Made by a program: the position numbers and the translations under genes
Notes under the pieces: generated by a model
Databases searched by the model: none
What the model saw: only the letters and a program-made list of their open reading frames with translations
What the model was told of the DNA's origin: nothing
In this document: one piece after another, positions 34,591 through 44,647 of the stretch
How the letters are laid out: each line of letters begins with the position of its first letter
Position numbering within the stretch: the first letter of the stretch is position 1
Assembly (NCBI RefSeq): GCF_003194385.1
Contig: NZ_LAPT01000001.1
Location: 1 to 64,000 of the forward strand
Length of the DNA stretch: 64,000 nt
From: Pokkaliibacter plantistimulans
GTDB lineage: Bacteria > Pseudomonadota > Gammaproteobacteria > Pseudomonadales > Balneatricaceae
Reading direction: 5' to 3'

Positions 34591-34758
34591 TCAGCTGATA
34601 GGGCTGGTTAGTGTCGGCGATGCTGGCGTTCGTTGGCCGGGAGCATGGTGAGGCGATGAACAGACTCCGGGCACGGTTGGTATGGCGAGAGGCCAGCTTT
34701 GTTCACGCGGCACAGTCCATGCTGCGCAGCGTGGCAGGGTAAGTTGTCTGGTTATCAT
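34591..34758 (-). CDS. possible 55-residue leader peptide upstream of cydA (uncertain)
   Basis: An open frame whose start region AGGAGCCAACCATGAT is almost the same as the cydA start region AGGAGTCCAACCATGAT, differing by one base. The product is proline-rich and resembles no family known to me. It ends 72 bases before the cydA start. It could be a regulatory leader frame or the trace of a small duplication. Coding potential is unproven. Confidence 0.25.
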   Translation of the reverse strand: MITRQLTLPRCAAWTVPREQSWPLAIPTVPGVCSSPHHAPGQRTPASPTLTSPIS

Positions 34759-35029
34759 GGTTGGCTCCTGATAAACCCGATAGACCTGAGCGAGGAACTG
34801 GATAGGCTCTGCGGCAGTGAAAGAGAGCAGTTGCCTGTCAGCTCCGGTTCGTAATGTGGCTTGGTGTCAGGCGGTTTCTCCCAGTCGTCGTCCTGAAGTG
34901 TGCTTTCATTCCCGTCAGTTCCGTTTATGCGAACTGCAGCAGGGAAGTCGTCCATCTGAGCTTAGGAAAGCAACGTAATGCTCGCTACATTAGATGATGC
35001 TCATTTTGCACTGCTCTCATGGAAGCGCC

Positions 35030-35043
35030 TTGACGGACATCAA
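35030..35043. promoter_or_regulatory. candidate FNR/ANR box
   Basis: TTGACGGACATCAA matches TTGAT-N4-ATCAA at nine of ten positions. It lies between cydA (510 bases away) and the AIM24-like gene (300 bases away). Oxygen control of cyd operons is common, but this distance is unusual and no matching -10 was found. Confidence 0.35.
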
Positions 35044-35345
35044 CAGAAACAAAGACAACCTGCTGTTTCCGTTCACGAGAGTGGCGAAATTCATTATTCA
35101 GGCACCGGCTTGCATATTTATTGAACAATTTGAGGGTGCGTGATGGTGGATCGCCCTGAAAACGCGTTCTGAACACAAGGACAAATCTGAGGCGGGCCGG
35201 GGTAGTGCGCCGGGTGGCGATGACTAAAGCGATCTGTTGCTTGTCAGGCAGGCGCAATGGCTGCACCCTTGCTGCTAACTGTTTGTATGGACTCCAGCTG
35301 ATGATCAGTCTGGAAGAGGCTTTTTAGTGCTGAAGGAGAATGCCC

Positions 35346-36095
35346 ATGCGATCCCACGATATTGACTACCGTATTCTTGGTAACGCCATGCAGTTGCTGG
35401 AGATTGAGCTGGATTCGGGTGAAACGGTGATTGCCGAGGCGGGCAATATGACCTTTATGGAAGAAGGTATCCGCTTTGAGACCCGTATGGGGGATGGCTC
35501 AGACCCTGATCAGGGATTGTTCGGCAAGTTGTTTTCTGCAGGCAAGCGCTGGATGACCGGTGAGTCGATCTTCATGACCCATTTCACCCATGAAGGCAAA
35601 GGCAAGGCTCAGGTGGCCTTCGCTGCCCCTTATCCCGGTTCTATCGAAGCCGTGCATCTGGGAGAGATTGGCGGCGGCTTGATCTGCCAGAAGGATGCCT
35701 TCCTTGCTGCAGCACTGGGTACCAGCATTGATGTGGTGTTCAGTCGCCGGCTCGGCGCCGGGTTCTTTGGTGGCGAAGGCTTTATTTTGCAGAAGCTGAA
35801 AGGGGATGGTCTGGCATTTATCCACGCGGGTGGCACTCTGGTCCGGCGTCGCCTCAATAATCAGACGCTGCGTGTTGACACCGGCTGTCTGGTGGCGTTC
35901 ACACCGGGGCTGGACTACGACATTGAGCTGTCTCGCGGATTAAAAACCATGCTGTTTGGTGGTGAAGGGCTATTTTTGACGACCTTGAGCGGAACCGGTG
36001 AGGTGTGGCTGCAAAGCCTGCCGTTCTCCCGTCTGGCAGATCGCATCATTGCTCATGCACCCGCGCTGGGTGGTAAAGAGCAGGGTGAAGACTGA
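35346..36095 (+). CDS. AIM24/TIGR00266-family protein
   Basis: 249-residue protein built of beta-helical repeats, of the family related to mitochondrial AIM24; the bacterial function is unknown. Recognisable blocks are [52 protein letters not shown] and the glycine-rich [33 protein letters not shown] 35346 has AAGGAG eight bases upstream and is preferred over the ATG at 35340, which lies too close to that site. Stand-alone gene. Confidence 0.88.
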   Translation: MRSHDIDYRILGNAMQLLEIELDSGETVIAEAGNMTFMEEGIRFETRMGDGSDPDQGLFGKLFSAGKRWMTGESIFMTHFTHEGKGKAQVAFAAPYPGSIEAVHLGEIGGGLICQKDAFLAAALGTSIDVVFSRRLGAGFFGGEGFILQKLKGDGLAFIHAGGTLVRRRLNNQTLRVDTGCLVAFTPGLDYDIELSRGLKTMLFGGEGLFLTTLSGTGEVWLQSLPFSRLADRIIAHAPALGGKEQGED

Positions 36096-36119
36096 TCGCT
36101 GAGTCAGTGCACCGGGTAC

Positions 36120-36146
36120 TGTTGCCACGTTGAAGGCATGGCAACA
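36120..36146. terminator. hairpin between convergent genes
   Basis: TGTTGCCA (36120-36127) and TGGCAACA (36139-36146) form a perfect 8-bp stem with an 11-base loop between two convergent stops. No strong T-run. Confidence 0.45.
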
Positions 36147-36156
36147 GTCCAGCACT

Positions 36157-37143
36157 TTATTTATCGGTGAATTGCCGGCGGTATTCGCTGGGGGAAACCT
36201 GACAGGTTTTCTTGAACAGTTTCCGCAGGGCGCTTTCATCGCTGTAACCACAGCGGTCCACAATCTGTGAGAACTTGAGGCTGGTGGTGGACAGCAGCAA
36301 TTTGCATTTCTCAATGCGTAGCTGCTGGATATAGCCCTGAGGCGTCTGATTGATCTGCTCCTGAAAGTGACGAATCAGCGTGCGCGTGCTGACCGCCATT
36401 TGTTGAGCCACATCTTCCACTTTTACTTCCCGTGAAAGGTTGGCCTGAATCCAGGCTTCAGCGCGGCTGACCAGTGAGTTGGCATTGCCGACCAGACTGC
36501 TACCCAGAATATTACGGCTGAGAAAACCATCTGCCGGCGACAGGGGGTAGTCCACGGCCATCTCGCGGGCCACATTGCGGGCGAAGTTGCTGCCGCTAAA
36601 GCGTGCGACAACGGACATGCACAAATCCACGAAGCTGGTATTCAACGGTACACAGAGCACGTTGTCGGCCTGAATCCCCATCACTGAGCTGCTGCTGTTG
36701 TCCTTGAACATATCCATCAGACGCTGGCGAATGCTGGGCGGCGATGCTTGCCACAACCCCTGCTCACCCAGCAGCTGGCTGCCGCTGTAATTACAGGCGA
36801 ACAGGCGGAGTTGTGGCAGATTGGCCTGCAACCAGCTGGTCAGACTAGGCCAGCGGCGTAAGGCCTGCCGGGTTTGTTCCTCGTCAGACAGAGGCGTGCC
36901 ATGAAAGAGTGCGATATCACCGGGTTGGATCAGGCTAAGATCACCGTCAACAGGCAAGGGATAGCCGTTACTACTGTGCACCGAGGCGCCATCCTGAGTG
37001 ACCAGCTGGACATGGAAGGGCTTTTCCATCTGTGGATCAAGGGACTGGGCCAGCAGATTGGCATGGCTGAAAACGTCGGCAGCGCTCATCAGCACGCCTG
37101 CTGAACAACCTTCGTAAGCGATAATGGCGACTCTGCATGTCAT
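36157..37143 (-). CDS. AraC-family regulator with an N-terminal DJ-1/PfpI domain
   Basis: 328 residues of GlxA-like layout. The first 190 form a class I glutamine-amidotransferase-like domain (VAIIAYEGCSAGVLMSAADVFSHAN); the elbow reads FACNYSGSQLLGEQGLW, with a cysteine but not the usual form of the family motif. The last 100 carry two helix-turn-helix units of AraC type (VEDVAQQMAVSTRTLIRHFQE and FSQIVDRCGYSDESALRKLFKK). Relatives control amine, betaine or sugar-acid catabolism; the target here is unknown. It is divergent from fabF. Confidence 0.88.
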   Translation of the reverse strand: MTCRVAIIAYEGCSAGVLMSAADVFSHANLLAQSLDPQMEKPFHVQLVTQDGASVHSSNGYPLPVDGDLSLIQPGDIALFHGTPLSDEEQTRQALRRWPSLTSWLQANLPQLRLFACNYSGSQLLGEQGLWQASPPSIRQRLMDMFKDNSSSSVMGIQADNVLCVPLNTSFVDLCMSVVARFSGSNFARNVAREMAVDYPLSPADGFLSRNILGSSLVGNANSLVSRAEAWIQANLSREVKVEDVAQQMAVSTRTLIRHFQEQINQTPQGYIQQLRIEKCKLLLSTTSLKFSQIVDRCGYSDESALRKLFKKTCQVSPSEYRRQFTDK

Positions 37144-37486
37144 GGTCTTTTTATCTCGCGCATATCTGGCTCAGGTTTCTGATGACGGTGCCAACAGTAG
37201 CAAAGGACGTTGTCACTGCCATGACACGGAAGTGTAAATGGACGATCAGTTGTGTTGAGTGCCCGCATTCTGACCTGACCTGTCTCTTTCTTTATCACTG
37301 CCTGTCGCATTTTGCCCTTTTTTCGTCAGGAATGCCGCTCTCAATTCTACGCATATCAGCGCATAGTGATCATTCTGAAGAGTACGTCGCGTGTAATGCG
37401 CTTCGATAACTCGTTGATATGTCAGGAGTGATGGCGTGTTCACTACGCTATCGGGCAGCAAGATTGGAAAGTTACGGAGTTTTTCT
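37144..37486. other. AraC-type gene to fabF divergent region
   Basis: About 340 bases. No credible gene or strong structure; promoters of both flanking genes should lie here. Confidence 0.4.
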
Positions 37487-38725
37487 ATGCGCAAGCGCGT
37501 TGTGGTGACAGGTCTGGGTGTTGTCTCTCCCCTTGGTAATGACCTGGAAACTGCCTGGACAGCCTGTCGCAGCGGTCGTTCCGGCATCGGTCTTATCACT
37601 CGCTTTGATGCTTCAGACCTTAAAACCCATATCGCCGGAGAAGTGCGGAACTTTGAAATTCCCAGCGTTATTCCGGCTAAAGATGCCAAGAAGATGGATG
37701 TGCTGGATCTCTATGCCATCGCTGCAACCCAGCAGGCACTGGATGATGCCGGGCTGAAGATCACTGATGACATCGCCGACGATGTGGGTGTCTCCCTCGG
37801 GGTGGGCATCGGTGGCGAAGTAACTCTGGAAAAAAATGTGCTGCTGATGGAAGAGAAAGGGCCAGGGCGCATTTCACCTTTCTTTGTGCCGATGATTCTG
37901 CCCAATATGGCGGCAGGCTATGTCTCTCTTACCTTCGGTACGCGTAATTACAATGCGGTGACTCTGTCGGCCTGTGCCTCTTCAAGTCACGCCATCGGCG
38001 ATGCTTTCCGCCATATTGAGCGCGGTGATGCCAAGGCGATGATTGTCGGTGGATCGGAAGGTGCATTGACCAAACTGTGTATGGGGGGCTTTGCTGCCAT
38101 GAAAGCGCTGAGTACCCGCAACGATGCACCGGAAAAAGCCAGCCGCCCCTATGATCGTGATCGCGACGGTTTTGTTTTTTCAGAGGGTGCCGCTATCCTG
38201 ATTCTGGAAGAGCTGGAGTTCGCGCAGGCACGTGGTGCGCGTATCTATTGTGAGCTTGCGGGGTATGGTGTCAGCTCTGATGCTCACCATATCAGTGCGC
38301 CGACAGTGGAAGGGCCAGCCCGCTCAATTCGACTGGCGATCAAGGATGCTGGCGCGACGCCTGATCAGCTGGACTACATTAATGCTCATGCGACCTCAAC
38401 GCCGGTGGGTGACATCAATGAGCTGCGCGCCATTCAGACGGTGCTGCAAGACCACGCCAGCAAGATATCAGTCAGCGCTACCAAGTCCATGACGGGTCAC
38501 ATGTTGGGAGCGGCTGGCGCGATTGAGGCGGTGCTGACGGTGATGGCGATGCAGGACAACTTCGTACCCCCGAGCATCAACATCGATAACCTCGACCCTG
38601 ATTGTGAGCTGGATGTCACACCTAATGAGGGCCGTGAGCGCTCGATTGATCTGGCACTGTCCAACTCATTTGGCTTCGGCGGCACCAATGCGTCATTGGT
38701 GTTCCGTCGCCTCAAAGACGTGTAA
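37487..38725 (+). CDS. fabF: beta-ketoacyl-ACP synthase II
   Basis: Elongates acyl-ACP with malonyl-ACP in fatty acid synthesis. 412 residues from ATG 37487 (CGGAG seven bases upstream); frame open to 37436 without support. The Cys-His-His triad is complete: Cys163 in SACASSSHAIGDA, His in NAHATSTPVGD, and His in KSMTGHMLGAAGA. The numbering of Cys163 equals that of E. coli FabF. It is alone, not in a fabD-fabG-acpP cluster, so it may be a second or specialised copy. Confidence 0.93.
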   Translation: MRKRVVVTGLGVVSPLGNDLETAWTACRSGRSGIGLITRFDASDLKTHIAGEVRNFEIPSVIPAKDAKKMDVLDLYAIAATQQALDDAGLKITDDIADDVGVSLGVGIGGEVTLEKNVLLMEEKGPGRISPFFVPMILPNMAAGYVSLTFGTRNYNAVTLSACASSSHAIGDAFRHIERGDAKAMIVGGSEGALTKLCMGGFAAMKALSTRNDAPEKASRPYDRDRDGFVFSEGAAILILEELEFAQARGARIYCELAGYGVSSDAHHISAPTVEGPARSIRLAIKDAGATPDQLDYINAHATSTPVGDINELRAIQTVLQDHASKISVSATKSMTGHMLGAAGAIEAVLTVMAMQDNFVPPSINIDNLDPDCELDVTPNEGRERSIDLALSNSFGFGGTNASLVFRRLKDV

Positions 38726-38837
38726 GCCTGTCTTCGGTAAACACCACTGTGCCATCGCTGATTCCAGCCAGAACAGCGATGGTGCTCTCAGATTGTGTCT
38801 GCGCAGATTGTGTCCGCGCGCTTACAGACGGCAGGCG

Positions 38838-39980
38838 TTATAACGGTGAAAGACGTATAAGCTGCGCATTGGCGCCATCGGTCAGCAGATAGATCAATCC
38901 GTCAGGCCCGACACGTACATCACGCACCCGTTGATGCAGGTTTTGCTGCTGATAGCGATCCTCCTGAATCACCTGATCTTCATTCATCTCCAGTTGCACC
39001 AGCAATTGCCCGGCCAGACCGCCGAGCAGCAGGTCGCCTTGCCAGTCATGAAAGGCCTTGCCGCGATAAACCGCCAGACCTGAAGGGGCAATCGACGGCA
39101 CCCATACCCAGCGCGGAGGTTCGATACCGGGCCGGGAGGTTTCGCTGGTAATGCTCAGGCCGGAATATTCACGCCCGAAAGTCACCAGAGGCCAGCCGTA
39201 GTTGGCTCCTTTGACCAGCAGGTTGACTTCGTCACCACCTCGTGGGCCATGCTCATGGGACCACATGCGATCCGTTTTGGGGTCATAAGCCAGCCCCTGA
39301 GGGTTGCGATGCCCGTAGGAGTATATTTCCGGTAAGGCGTCTGCCCGGCCAGCAAACGGGTTGTCAGGAGGCACGCTGCCATCGTCGCGCAGGCGTAGTA
39401 TCTTGCCGGCGTGGTTAGTCAGCAGCTGTGCATTGTGCCGGTCGCCGCGTTCGCCCACGCTCATATAGAGATAGCCATGTTTGTCGAACGCCAGCCGGGA
39501 GCCGAAATGGTGGCCGGTGTCTGAGGCCGCTTTGCTGATCAGCAGTTCTGTGACATCGGTGAGGGTATTACCACTCAGGCGACCTCTGGCCAGTGCCGTA
39601 GTGAACTGCTTGCCAACCTGTCGGGTGTAGGTGAGATAGAGCCAGTGGTTTGTATTGAAGTCAGGGTGCAGCGCGACATCCAGTAACCCACCCTGACCAT
39701 GTACTGTACTTGTGGGCAGTCCGCTGATGTGCTGACGCTGACGGGGTTGCAAGTTGACTCGCAGTAAGGCGCCGCCTTTCTCGGTAATCAGCACTTCCTG
39801 CCCAGACAGAAAGGCCAAAGACCAGGGCTGGTTGAGCCTTTCCAGCAGAACCTGCTGGGAGAACGAGGTGTTGGCCGTTGCCTTGCAGGACAGCAATAGC
39901 AGTAAAGCGGCAGTGAGGACGATGCCTGCAGTCACAGGGTGGCGCAGTGACGCCATCAAAACAGTCGGCTTTCTGATCAT
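38838..39980 (-). CDS. PQQ-dependent sugar dehydrogenase-type protein (YliI/Asd family)
   Basis: 380 residues with a six-bladed beta-propeller of the soluble glucose/aldose dehydrogenase type. It carries QPWSLAFLSGQEVLITEKGG, GGLLDVALHPDF, HHFGSRLAFDKHGYLYMSVGERGD and the YSYGHRNPQGLAYDP block. The N-terminus has a hydrophobic run ending in LLLLLSC, a possible lipobox, so it is exported and perhaps lipid-anchored. Likely oxidises aldoses in the periplasm with PQQ. ATG 39980 is used. Convergent with fabF. Confidence 0.88.
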   Translation of the reverse strand: MIRKPTVLMASLRHPVTAGIVLTAALLLLLSCKATANTSFSQQVLLERLNQPWSLAFLSGQEVLITEKGGALLRVNLQPRQRQHISGLPTSTVHGQGGLLDVALHPDFNTNHWLYLTYTRQVGKQFTTALARGRLSGNTLTDVTELLISKAASDTGHHFGSRLAFDKHGYLYMSVGERGDRHNAQLLTNHAGKILRLRDDGSVPPDNPFAGRADALPEIYSYGHRNPQGLAYDPKTDRMWSHEHGPRGGDEVNLLVKGANYGWPLVTFGREYSGLSITSETSRPGIEPPRWVWVPSIAPSGLAVYRGKAFHDWQGDLLLGGLAGQLLVQLEMNEDQVIQEDRYQQQNLHQRVRDVRVGPDGLIYLLTDGANAQLIRLSPL

Positions 39981-40080
39981 TCCCTTTCTCTCTGGTCAAT
40001 GACGGTGAATCAATGAGTCATGGCACCTAGAGTTCTTGGGAGAGATGTCTCCGATATCAACTGATCAGGTGGAGTAGGGG

Positions 40081-41145
40081 CTAGCTGTATATCTCTTCGT
40101 CGAAGAAGGGGTCGTCCTGAATATCCTGATGGAAAATCGTAATAGCTTCGCCTGTCTCCTCCGACTCACCCCCCGGCAGGATAGCGAGGTTGAACAGGGC
40201 TTCCCCTTCATGCACCAGGGGTAGATGGCAGCGGCCTATGATCACGCCGGAACGATGACAGCGAATCTCATGCTCATCTTCACCATAGGGGCTGGAAATC
40301 ACCCCCAATATATCTCCTTTGCGAACTTCCTTGCCGAGTGGTACCAGCGCACGAAAGATGCCGCTGTCTGCCGCCCGCACCCAGCTGGTGTTTTTGGCTA
40401 TTAGCGGGGGTACACGGGGTGTGACCATCTTGCCTCTGATCATCTTCAGTGCGCGCATCACATTGAGAATGCCTCGTACTCCGGCACGTATGGCAATTTC
40501 ATCAAAACGCAGTGCCTCGCCCCCTTCATAAAGCAGCACGGGGACGCCCAGCTCTGATGCCGCATGACGCAGCGAACCATCGCGCACATTGGCATTGAGC
40601 ATAATAGGAACGCCAAAGGCATTGGCGAGGTGCAGTGTCTGAGCGTCATCCAGATCAGCGCGAATTTGCGGCAGGTTGGAGCGATATCGGGCGCCGGTAT
40701 GGAGGTCGATACCATGAGTGCAGTGGCTGACGATTTCACTGAGAAAGAGATTGGCCAGGCGGCCTGCCAGAGAGCTCTTTTCGCTTCCCGGAAAGCTGCG
40801 GTTCAGATCGCGTCGGTCGGGAAGGTAACGTGAACGGTTAACCAGACCATGGACATTGACGATGGGAATCGCGATGAGAGTGCCGGCAATGTTGTTCAGT
40901 GCAGGTTGTTTCAGCAGACGGCGAATGATCTCCACACCGTTCAGCTCATCGCCATGAATGGCTGCGCTGACAAACAGACACGGCCCTGTCCGGCGGCCGT
41001 GTACTACCTGAATGGGCATGGCAATCTCTTCGCGGGTGTAGAGCCTTGCCACAGGCAGCGCAATGCTGCTGCGGGTGCCGGGTCTGACTTGCTGACCCCC
41101 TAGGGTCAGGATGCTCTGCCTGTCGGTCGAAGAATGCGTTGCCAT
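40081..41145 (-). CDS. succinylglutamate desuccinylase/aspartoacylase-family metalloenzyme
   Basis: 354 residues of the zinc carboxypeptidase-like AstE/AspA fold. Zinc ligands and active-site residues lie in SAAIHGDELNGVEIIR and GIDLHTGARY; the NIVNVHGL-like stretch is PIVNVHGLVNRSRYLPD, with RRDLNRSFPG. The last 80 residues form a small barrel. In many gammaproteobacteria this type sits with a RimK-like ligase and a RimB-like protease; neither is here. Substrate unknown; arginine-route AstE is less likely because no ast genes are near. GGAGG precedes ATG 41145. Confidence 0.85.
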   Translation of the reverse strand: MATHSSTDRQSILTLGGQQVRPGTRSSIALPVARLYTREEIAMPIQVVHGRRTGPCLFVSAAIHGDELNGVEIIRRLLKQPALNNIAGTLIAIPIVNVHGLVNRSRYLPDRRDLNRSFPGSEKSSLAGRLANLFLSEIVSHCTHGIDLHTGARYRSNLPQIRADLDDAQTLHLANAFGVPIMLNANVRDGSLRHAASELGVPVLLYEGGEALRFDEIAIRAGVRGILNVMRALKMIRGKMVTPRVPPLIAKNTSWVRAADSGIFRALVPLGKEVRKGDILGVISSPYGEDEHEIRCHRSGVIIGRCHLPLVHEGEALFNLAILPGGESEETGEAITIFHQDIQDDPFFDEEIYS

Positions 41146-41259
41146 GTCGCCTCCTGGCGTTGAAGACCCTCATACGTGGCCGTGGTTTGAGGGCACATCA
41201 GTGCAACGTGCTGGTCAATACCGCTGTGACGCGGTCAGTCCATGGTGAAAGCAGCCTGC

Positions 41260-42267
<1,008 letters not shown>

Positions 42268-42507
42268 TCATGGGGAAATCGAAGAATATCAACAGTCTAC
42301 ATCGATGCTTATGCAGCTGTTGTGCCATGGTAACAAGTAATACAAAACGCGCCACGTGGTTTTTATGGCTGTCATACAACCGACGCAGAGCCGTCATAAT
42401 TTCGCCCATGACTTCCTGTTAATCTCCGGTGGATGGTGGCTATAATGCGCGATTCAAAGCGAAACATGGGTTTTATAGTTCCCTGAACGGGTGGGAGGTG
42501 ACAAAAA

Positions 42508-43440
42508 TTGTTTTTTGAAGGGTCTGAAAAGAAGGTTGAAGTGGTCGTTAAAGCAGGGGGGCGCTCTCTGCGTGATCTGGGCAAGCCCTTTTGGGAGGTG
42601 ATTGTCGCGGAGTCACAGGCAACCATTTTGTCCACGCTTTCAAACGAGGTTTGTGATGCGTATCTGTTGTCTGAATCCAGCCTCTTTGTATGGGAAGATC
42701 GATTCCTGATGCTGACCTGTGGCACCACTACTCTGGTGAATGCCATTACCAAATTCCTTGAATCCTATGGCCGCGATAACGTGACCATGGTGGTTTTCCA
42801 GCGTAAGAACGAATACCAGTCACACTTGCAGAAGACCTGTGTCGAGGATGATATCGAGGCGCTGGAGCAGTTCATTTCAGGTACAGCCTATCGGCTTGGT
42901 CATCTCGATGCCCATCACAACTATGTTTACCATCTGAATAATCATTTTGAACCAGATGCTGACGATTTCACCGCTGAGCTGTTGATGTATCACATCAGTG
43001 GTCCTGTTGCCGACTATCTGCGGTCGGAAGGACAAACCGCTGAGGGTATTCGTTCACGTTTGCAGCTGTCTGAGTTATTGCCCGGCTTTACCATTGATGA
43101 CTTCGTGTTTGAGCCTTACGGCTACTCGCTGAATGCCATCAAGGATGGCTACTATGCGACCTTTCACATTACGCCACAGGAGCGCAGCTCCTATGTCAGT
43201 TTTGAGACTAATCTGGATGTTGAGCATGAACATGCAGAGCTGTTTGATCGCATACTGGCCATTTTCCAGCCCAAGAGTTATGACGTCATCAGCTTTGATA
43301 TAACACCAGCACTGACTGTGCCTGATAAGGTGGTGTGTATCAGTCACTATGAACAGCCTCTGGCCTGTGGTTATCAGATGACATTCCGTCATTTTCTGGA
43401 AGTGGTAACGGAACCTGCCGTGGCCGAGCGTATCATTTAG
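42508..43440 (+). CDS. speD: S-adenosylmethionine decarboxylase of the eukaryotic type
   Basis: 310 residues, which would self-cleave and form a pyruvoyl group, then decarboxylate AdoMet for aminopropyl transfer. It looks like human AMD1 rather than E. coli SpeD: FFEGSEKKVEV at the start, YLLSESSLFV with cleavage between Glu56 and Ser57, the catalytic CGTTT (Cys71), and PYGYSLNAIKDGYYATFHIT carrying Ser207 and His220, then SYVSFETNL. All processing and catalytic residues are kept. TTG 42508 is the start, with GGAGGTGA seven to eight bases upstream, and homology begins at residue 2. No speE is near. Bacterial copies of this class are uncommon as far as I know. Confidence 0.93.
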   Translation: MFFEGSEKKVEVVVKAGGRSLRDLGKPFWEVIVAESQATILSTLSNEVCDAYLLSESSLFVWEDRFLMLTCGTTTLVNAITKFLESYGRDNVTMVVFQRKNEYQSHLQKTCVEDDIEALEQFISGTAYRLGHLDAHHNYVYHLNNHFEPDADDFTAELLMYHISGPVADYLRSEGQTAEGIRSRLQLSELLPGFTIDDFVFEPYGYSLNAIKDGYYATFHITPQERSSYVSFETNLDVEHEHAELFDRILAIFQPKSYDVISFDITPALTVPDKVVCISHYEQPLACGYQMTFRHFLEVVTEPAVAERII

Positions 43441-43497
43441 TACCCGTTGAATATGGTCGCGGTACATCACAATTAATAAGGCATTAGTTCAAGTTAT

Positions 43498-43532
43498 GCT
43501 CCTGAGCTTTTTGTGAGTATCGGGAGCGTTTT
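43498..43532 (+). terminator. terminator after the AdoMet decarboxylase gene
   Basis: GCTCCTGA (43498-43505) and TCGGGAGC (43520-43527) pair with one G-T, followed by GTTTTG. Confidence 0.6.
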
Positions 43533-43550
43533 GCCTATGGGAGTCTTTCC

Positions 43551-43865
43551 ATGAATGTAGCCAGTAAACTTGAGTCTCTGTTGATTGAGGAGTTTGCTCC
43601 CCAGTTTCTGACTATCGACAATGAAAGCCACATGCATAGTGGCCCAGCCACCGAATCTCACTTTAAGGTCACTCTTGTTAGTGCCCGATTTGAGGGGATG
43701 CGCGCCGTCGCCCGGCATCAGGCGGTCTATCGTAGCGTCGCTGAGCTTATGCAGAATCCTATCCATGCTCTGGCGCTGCATTTGTTTACCGAGCAGGAGT
43801 GGCAGGAAAAAGGGCAGGTCAGTCCCGCATCGCCCACCTGCCGCGGTGGTAGTAAAGCAAGTTGA
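43551..43865 (+). CDS. bolA: BolA-family protein
   Basis: 104 residues. BolA binds monothiol glutaredoxin and a shared Fe-S cluster, and affects cell shape and stress responses. The core ESHMHSG to ESHFKVTLVSARFEG, and the following RHQAVYRSVAE, are typical, and the C-terminus (IHALALHLFTEQEW to SPTCRGG) resembles E. coli BolA itself rather than IbaG. A GGAG-like stretch (GGGAGTC) lies upstream of ATG 43551. Confidence 0.93.
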   Translation: MNVASKLESLLIEEFAPQFLTIDNESHMHSGPATESHFKVTLVSARFEGMRAVARHQAVYRSVAELMQNPIHALALHLFTEQEWQEKGQVSPASPTCRGGSKAS

Positions 43866-43965
43866 TTCAGGTACTTATGACAAGGTCTTGACGGGTGTCA
43901 ATTCGTTAACTGCATGGCTGAGGATAATGGTGGTCGAACAATGATACGACCTCAGGAGTCATAAC

Positions 43966-44196
43966 ATGCAACAACACGACCTGGTACATGAGTTCCCCGA
44001 ACTGCGCGAAAAGATCCATGAGCTGAAAACATCGGATGCTCATTTCCTGCGGTTATTCGATGAGTACCACGAAGTGAACCGTCAGGTTGGCAATATGGAA
44101 GGAGAGGTGACTCCGGTTGCGACAGCAACTGAAGAGGAGTTCAAACTGAAACGCCTGCGTCTGAAAGATGAGCTGTACGCAATGCTCACTGCTTAA
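43966..44196 (+). CDS. DUF465/YdcH-family protein
   Basis: 76 residues, all helical and highly charged. It begins MQQHDLVHEFPELREKIHEL and ends KLKRLRLKDELYAML, the pattern of the short coiled-coil DUF465 family whose function is unknown. AGGAG precedes ATG 43966 by about 8 bases. It is followed by its own terminator. Confidence 0.9.
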   Translation: MQQHDLVHEFPELREKIHELKTSDAHFLRLFDEYHEVNRQVGNMEGEVTPVATATEEEFKLKRLRLKDELYAMLTA

Positions 44197-44647
44197 GGCA
44201 AAAGCCAGAGAGCATCTGAGTTGGTGCTCTCTGCTTGTTTCTCAAGAGTCATCCCTTTTCAACTTCACATCTTCCTGTCAGAAAACCTCTGTCTGTTACG
44301 TTCTGCCTTCTATCCGGTATTGCTACGTAAATACTTCCTGGGCTATTTACCTTGCCCTGAAATTTTCTGCGCTTATTGAAACTGTGCCGAGCTTGTGTGG
44401 CTGCAAATAGTGCTTATAAATTCACTATGCTGAAACAAGCTGTTCAAAACTGGCGGTTATATCCTGCTAGAATCTGCGTGCCCTTCAGTACAGACATGAC
44501 GTGTCTGTAGGAAATGCGAAGTGAGTCCGTCCCTTATCTGATTTACCTGACTTCAAGACAACAGTGAGGCAAGGGGGGAGCAGGGCGGTGGAAGGTCAGC
44601 CTGATTTTTCTGTCGGCTTAAATGCTGTCAACCAAGGGATACGTGTT
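44197..44647. other. gap between the DUF465 gene and the slyB-like gene
   Basis: About 450 bases. It has a terminator (44206-44240), a weak promoter candidate (TTCAAA at 44443, TAGAAT at 44468, 19-base spacer) and a leader hairpin ACAGACA/TGTCTGT at 44490-44508. Nothing else seen. Confidence 0.45.
44206..44240 (+). terminator. intrinsic terminator after the DUF465 gene
   Basis: CAGAGAGCA (44206-44214), 10-base loop, TGCTCTCTG (44225-44233), then CTTGTTTC. Confidence 0.75.

Larger units (their letters stand above)
34520..35345. other. gap between cydA and the AIM24-like gene
   Basis: About 820 bases between divergent genes. It contains a possible small leader frame at 34591-34758, another weak frame running into it from 34955, and one FNR/ANR-like sequence at 35030-35043. 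No other structure seen. Confidence 0.45.

Noticed and set aside
34755-34955. 66-codon frame running into the possible cydA leader frame
   Set aside because: Start lacks a ribosome site; the product is low-complexity. Only the ATGA overlap with the next frame made it interesting.
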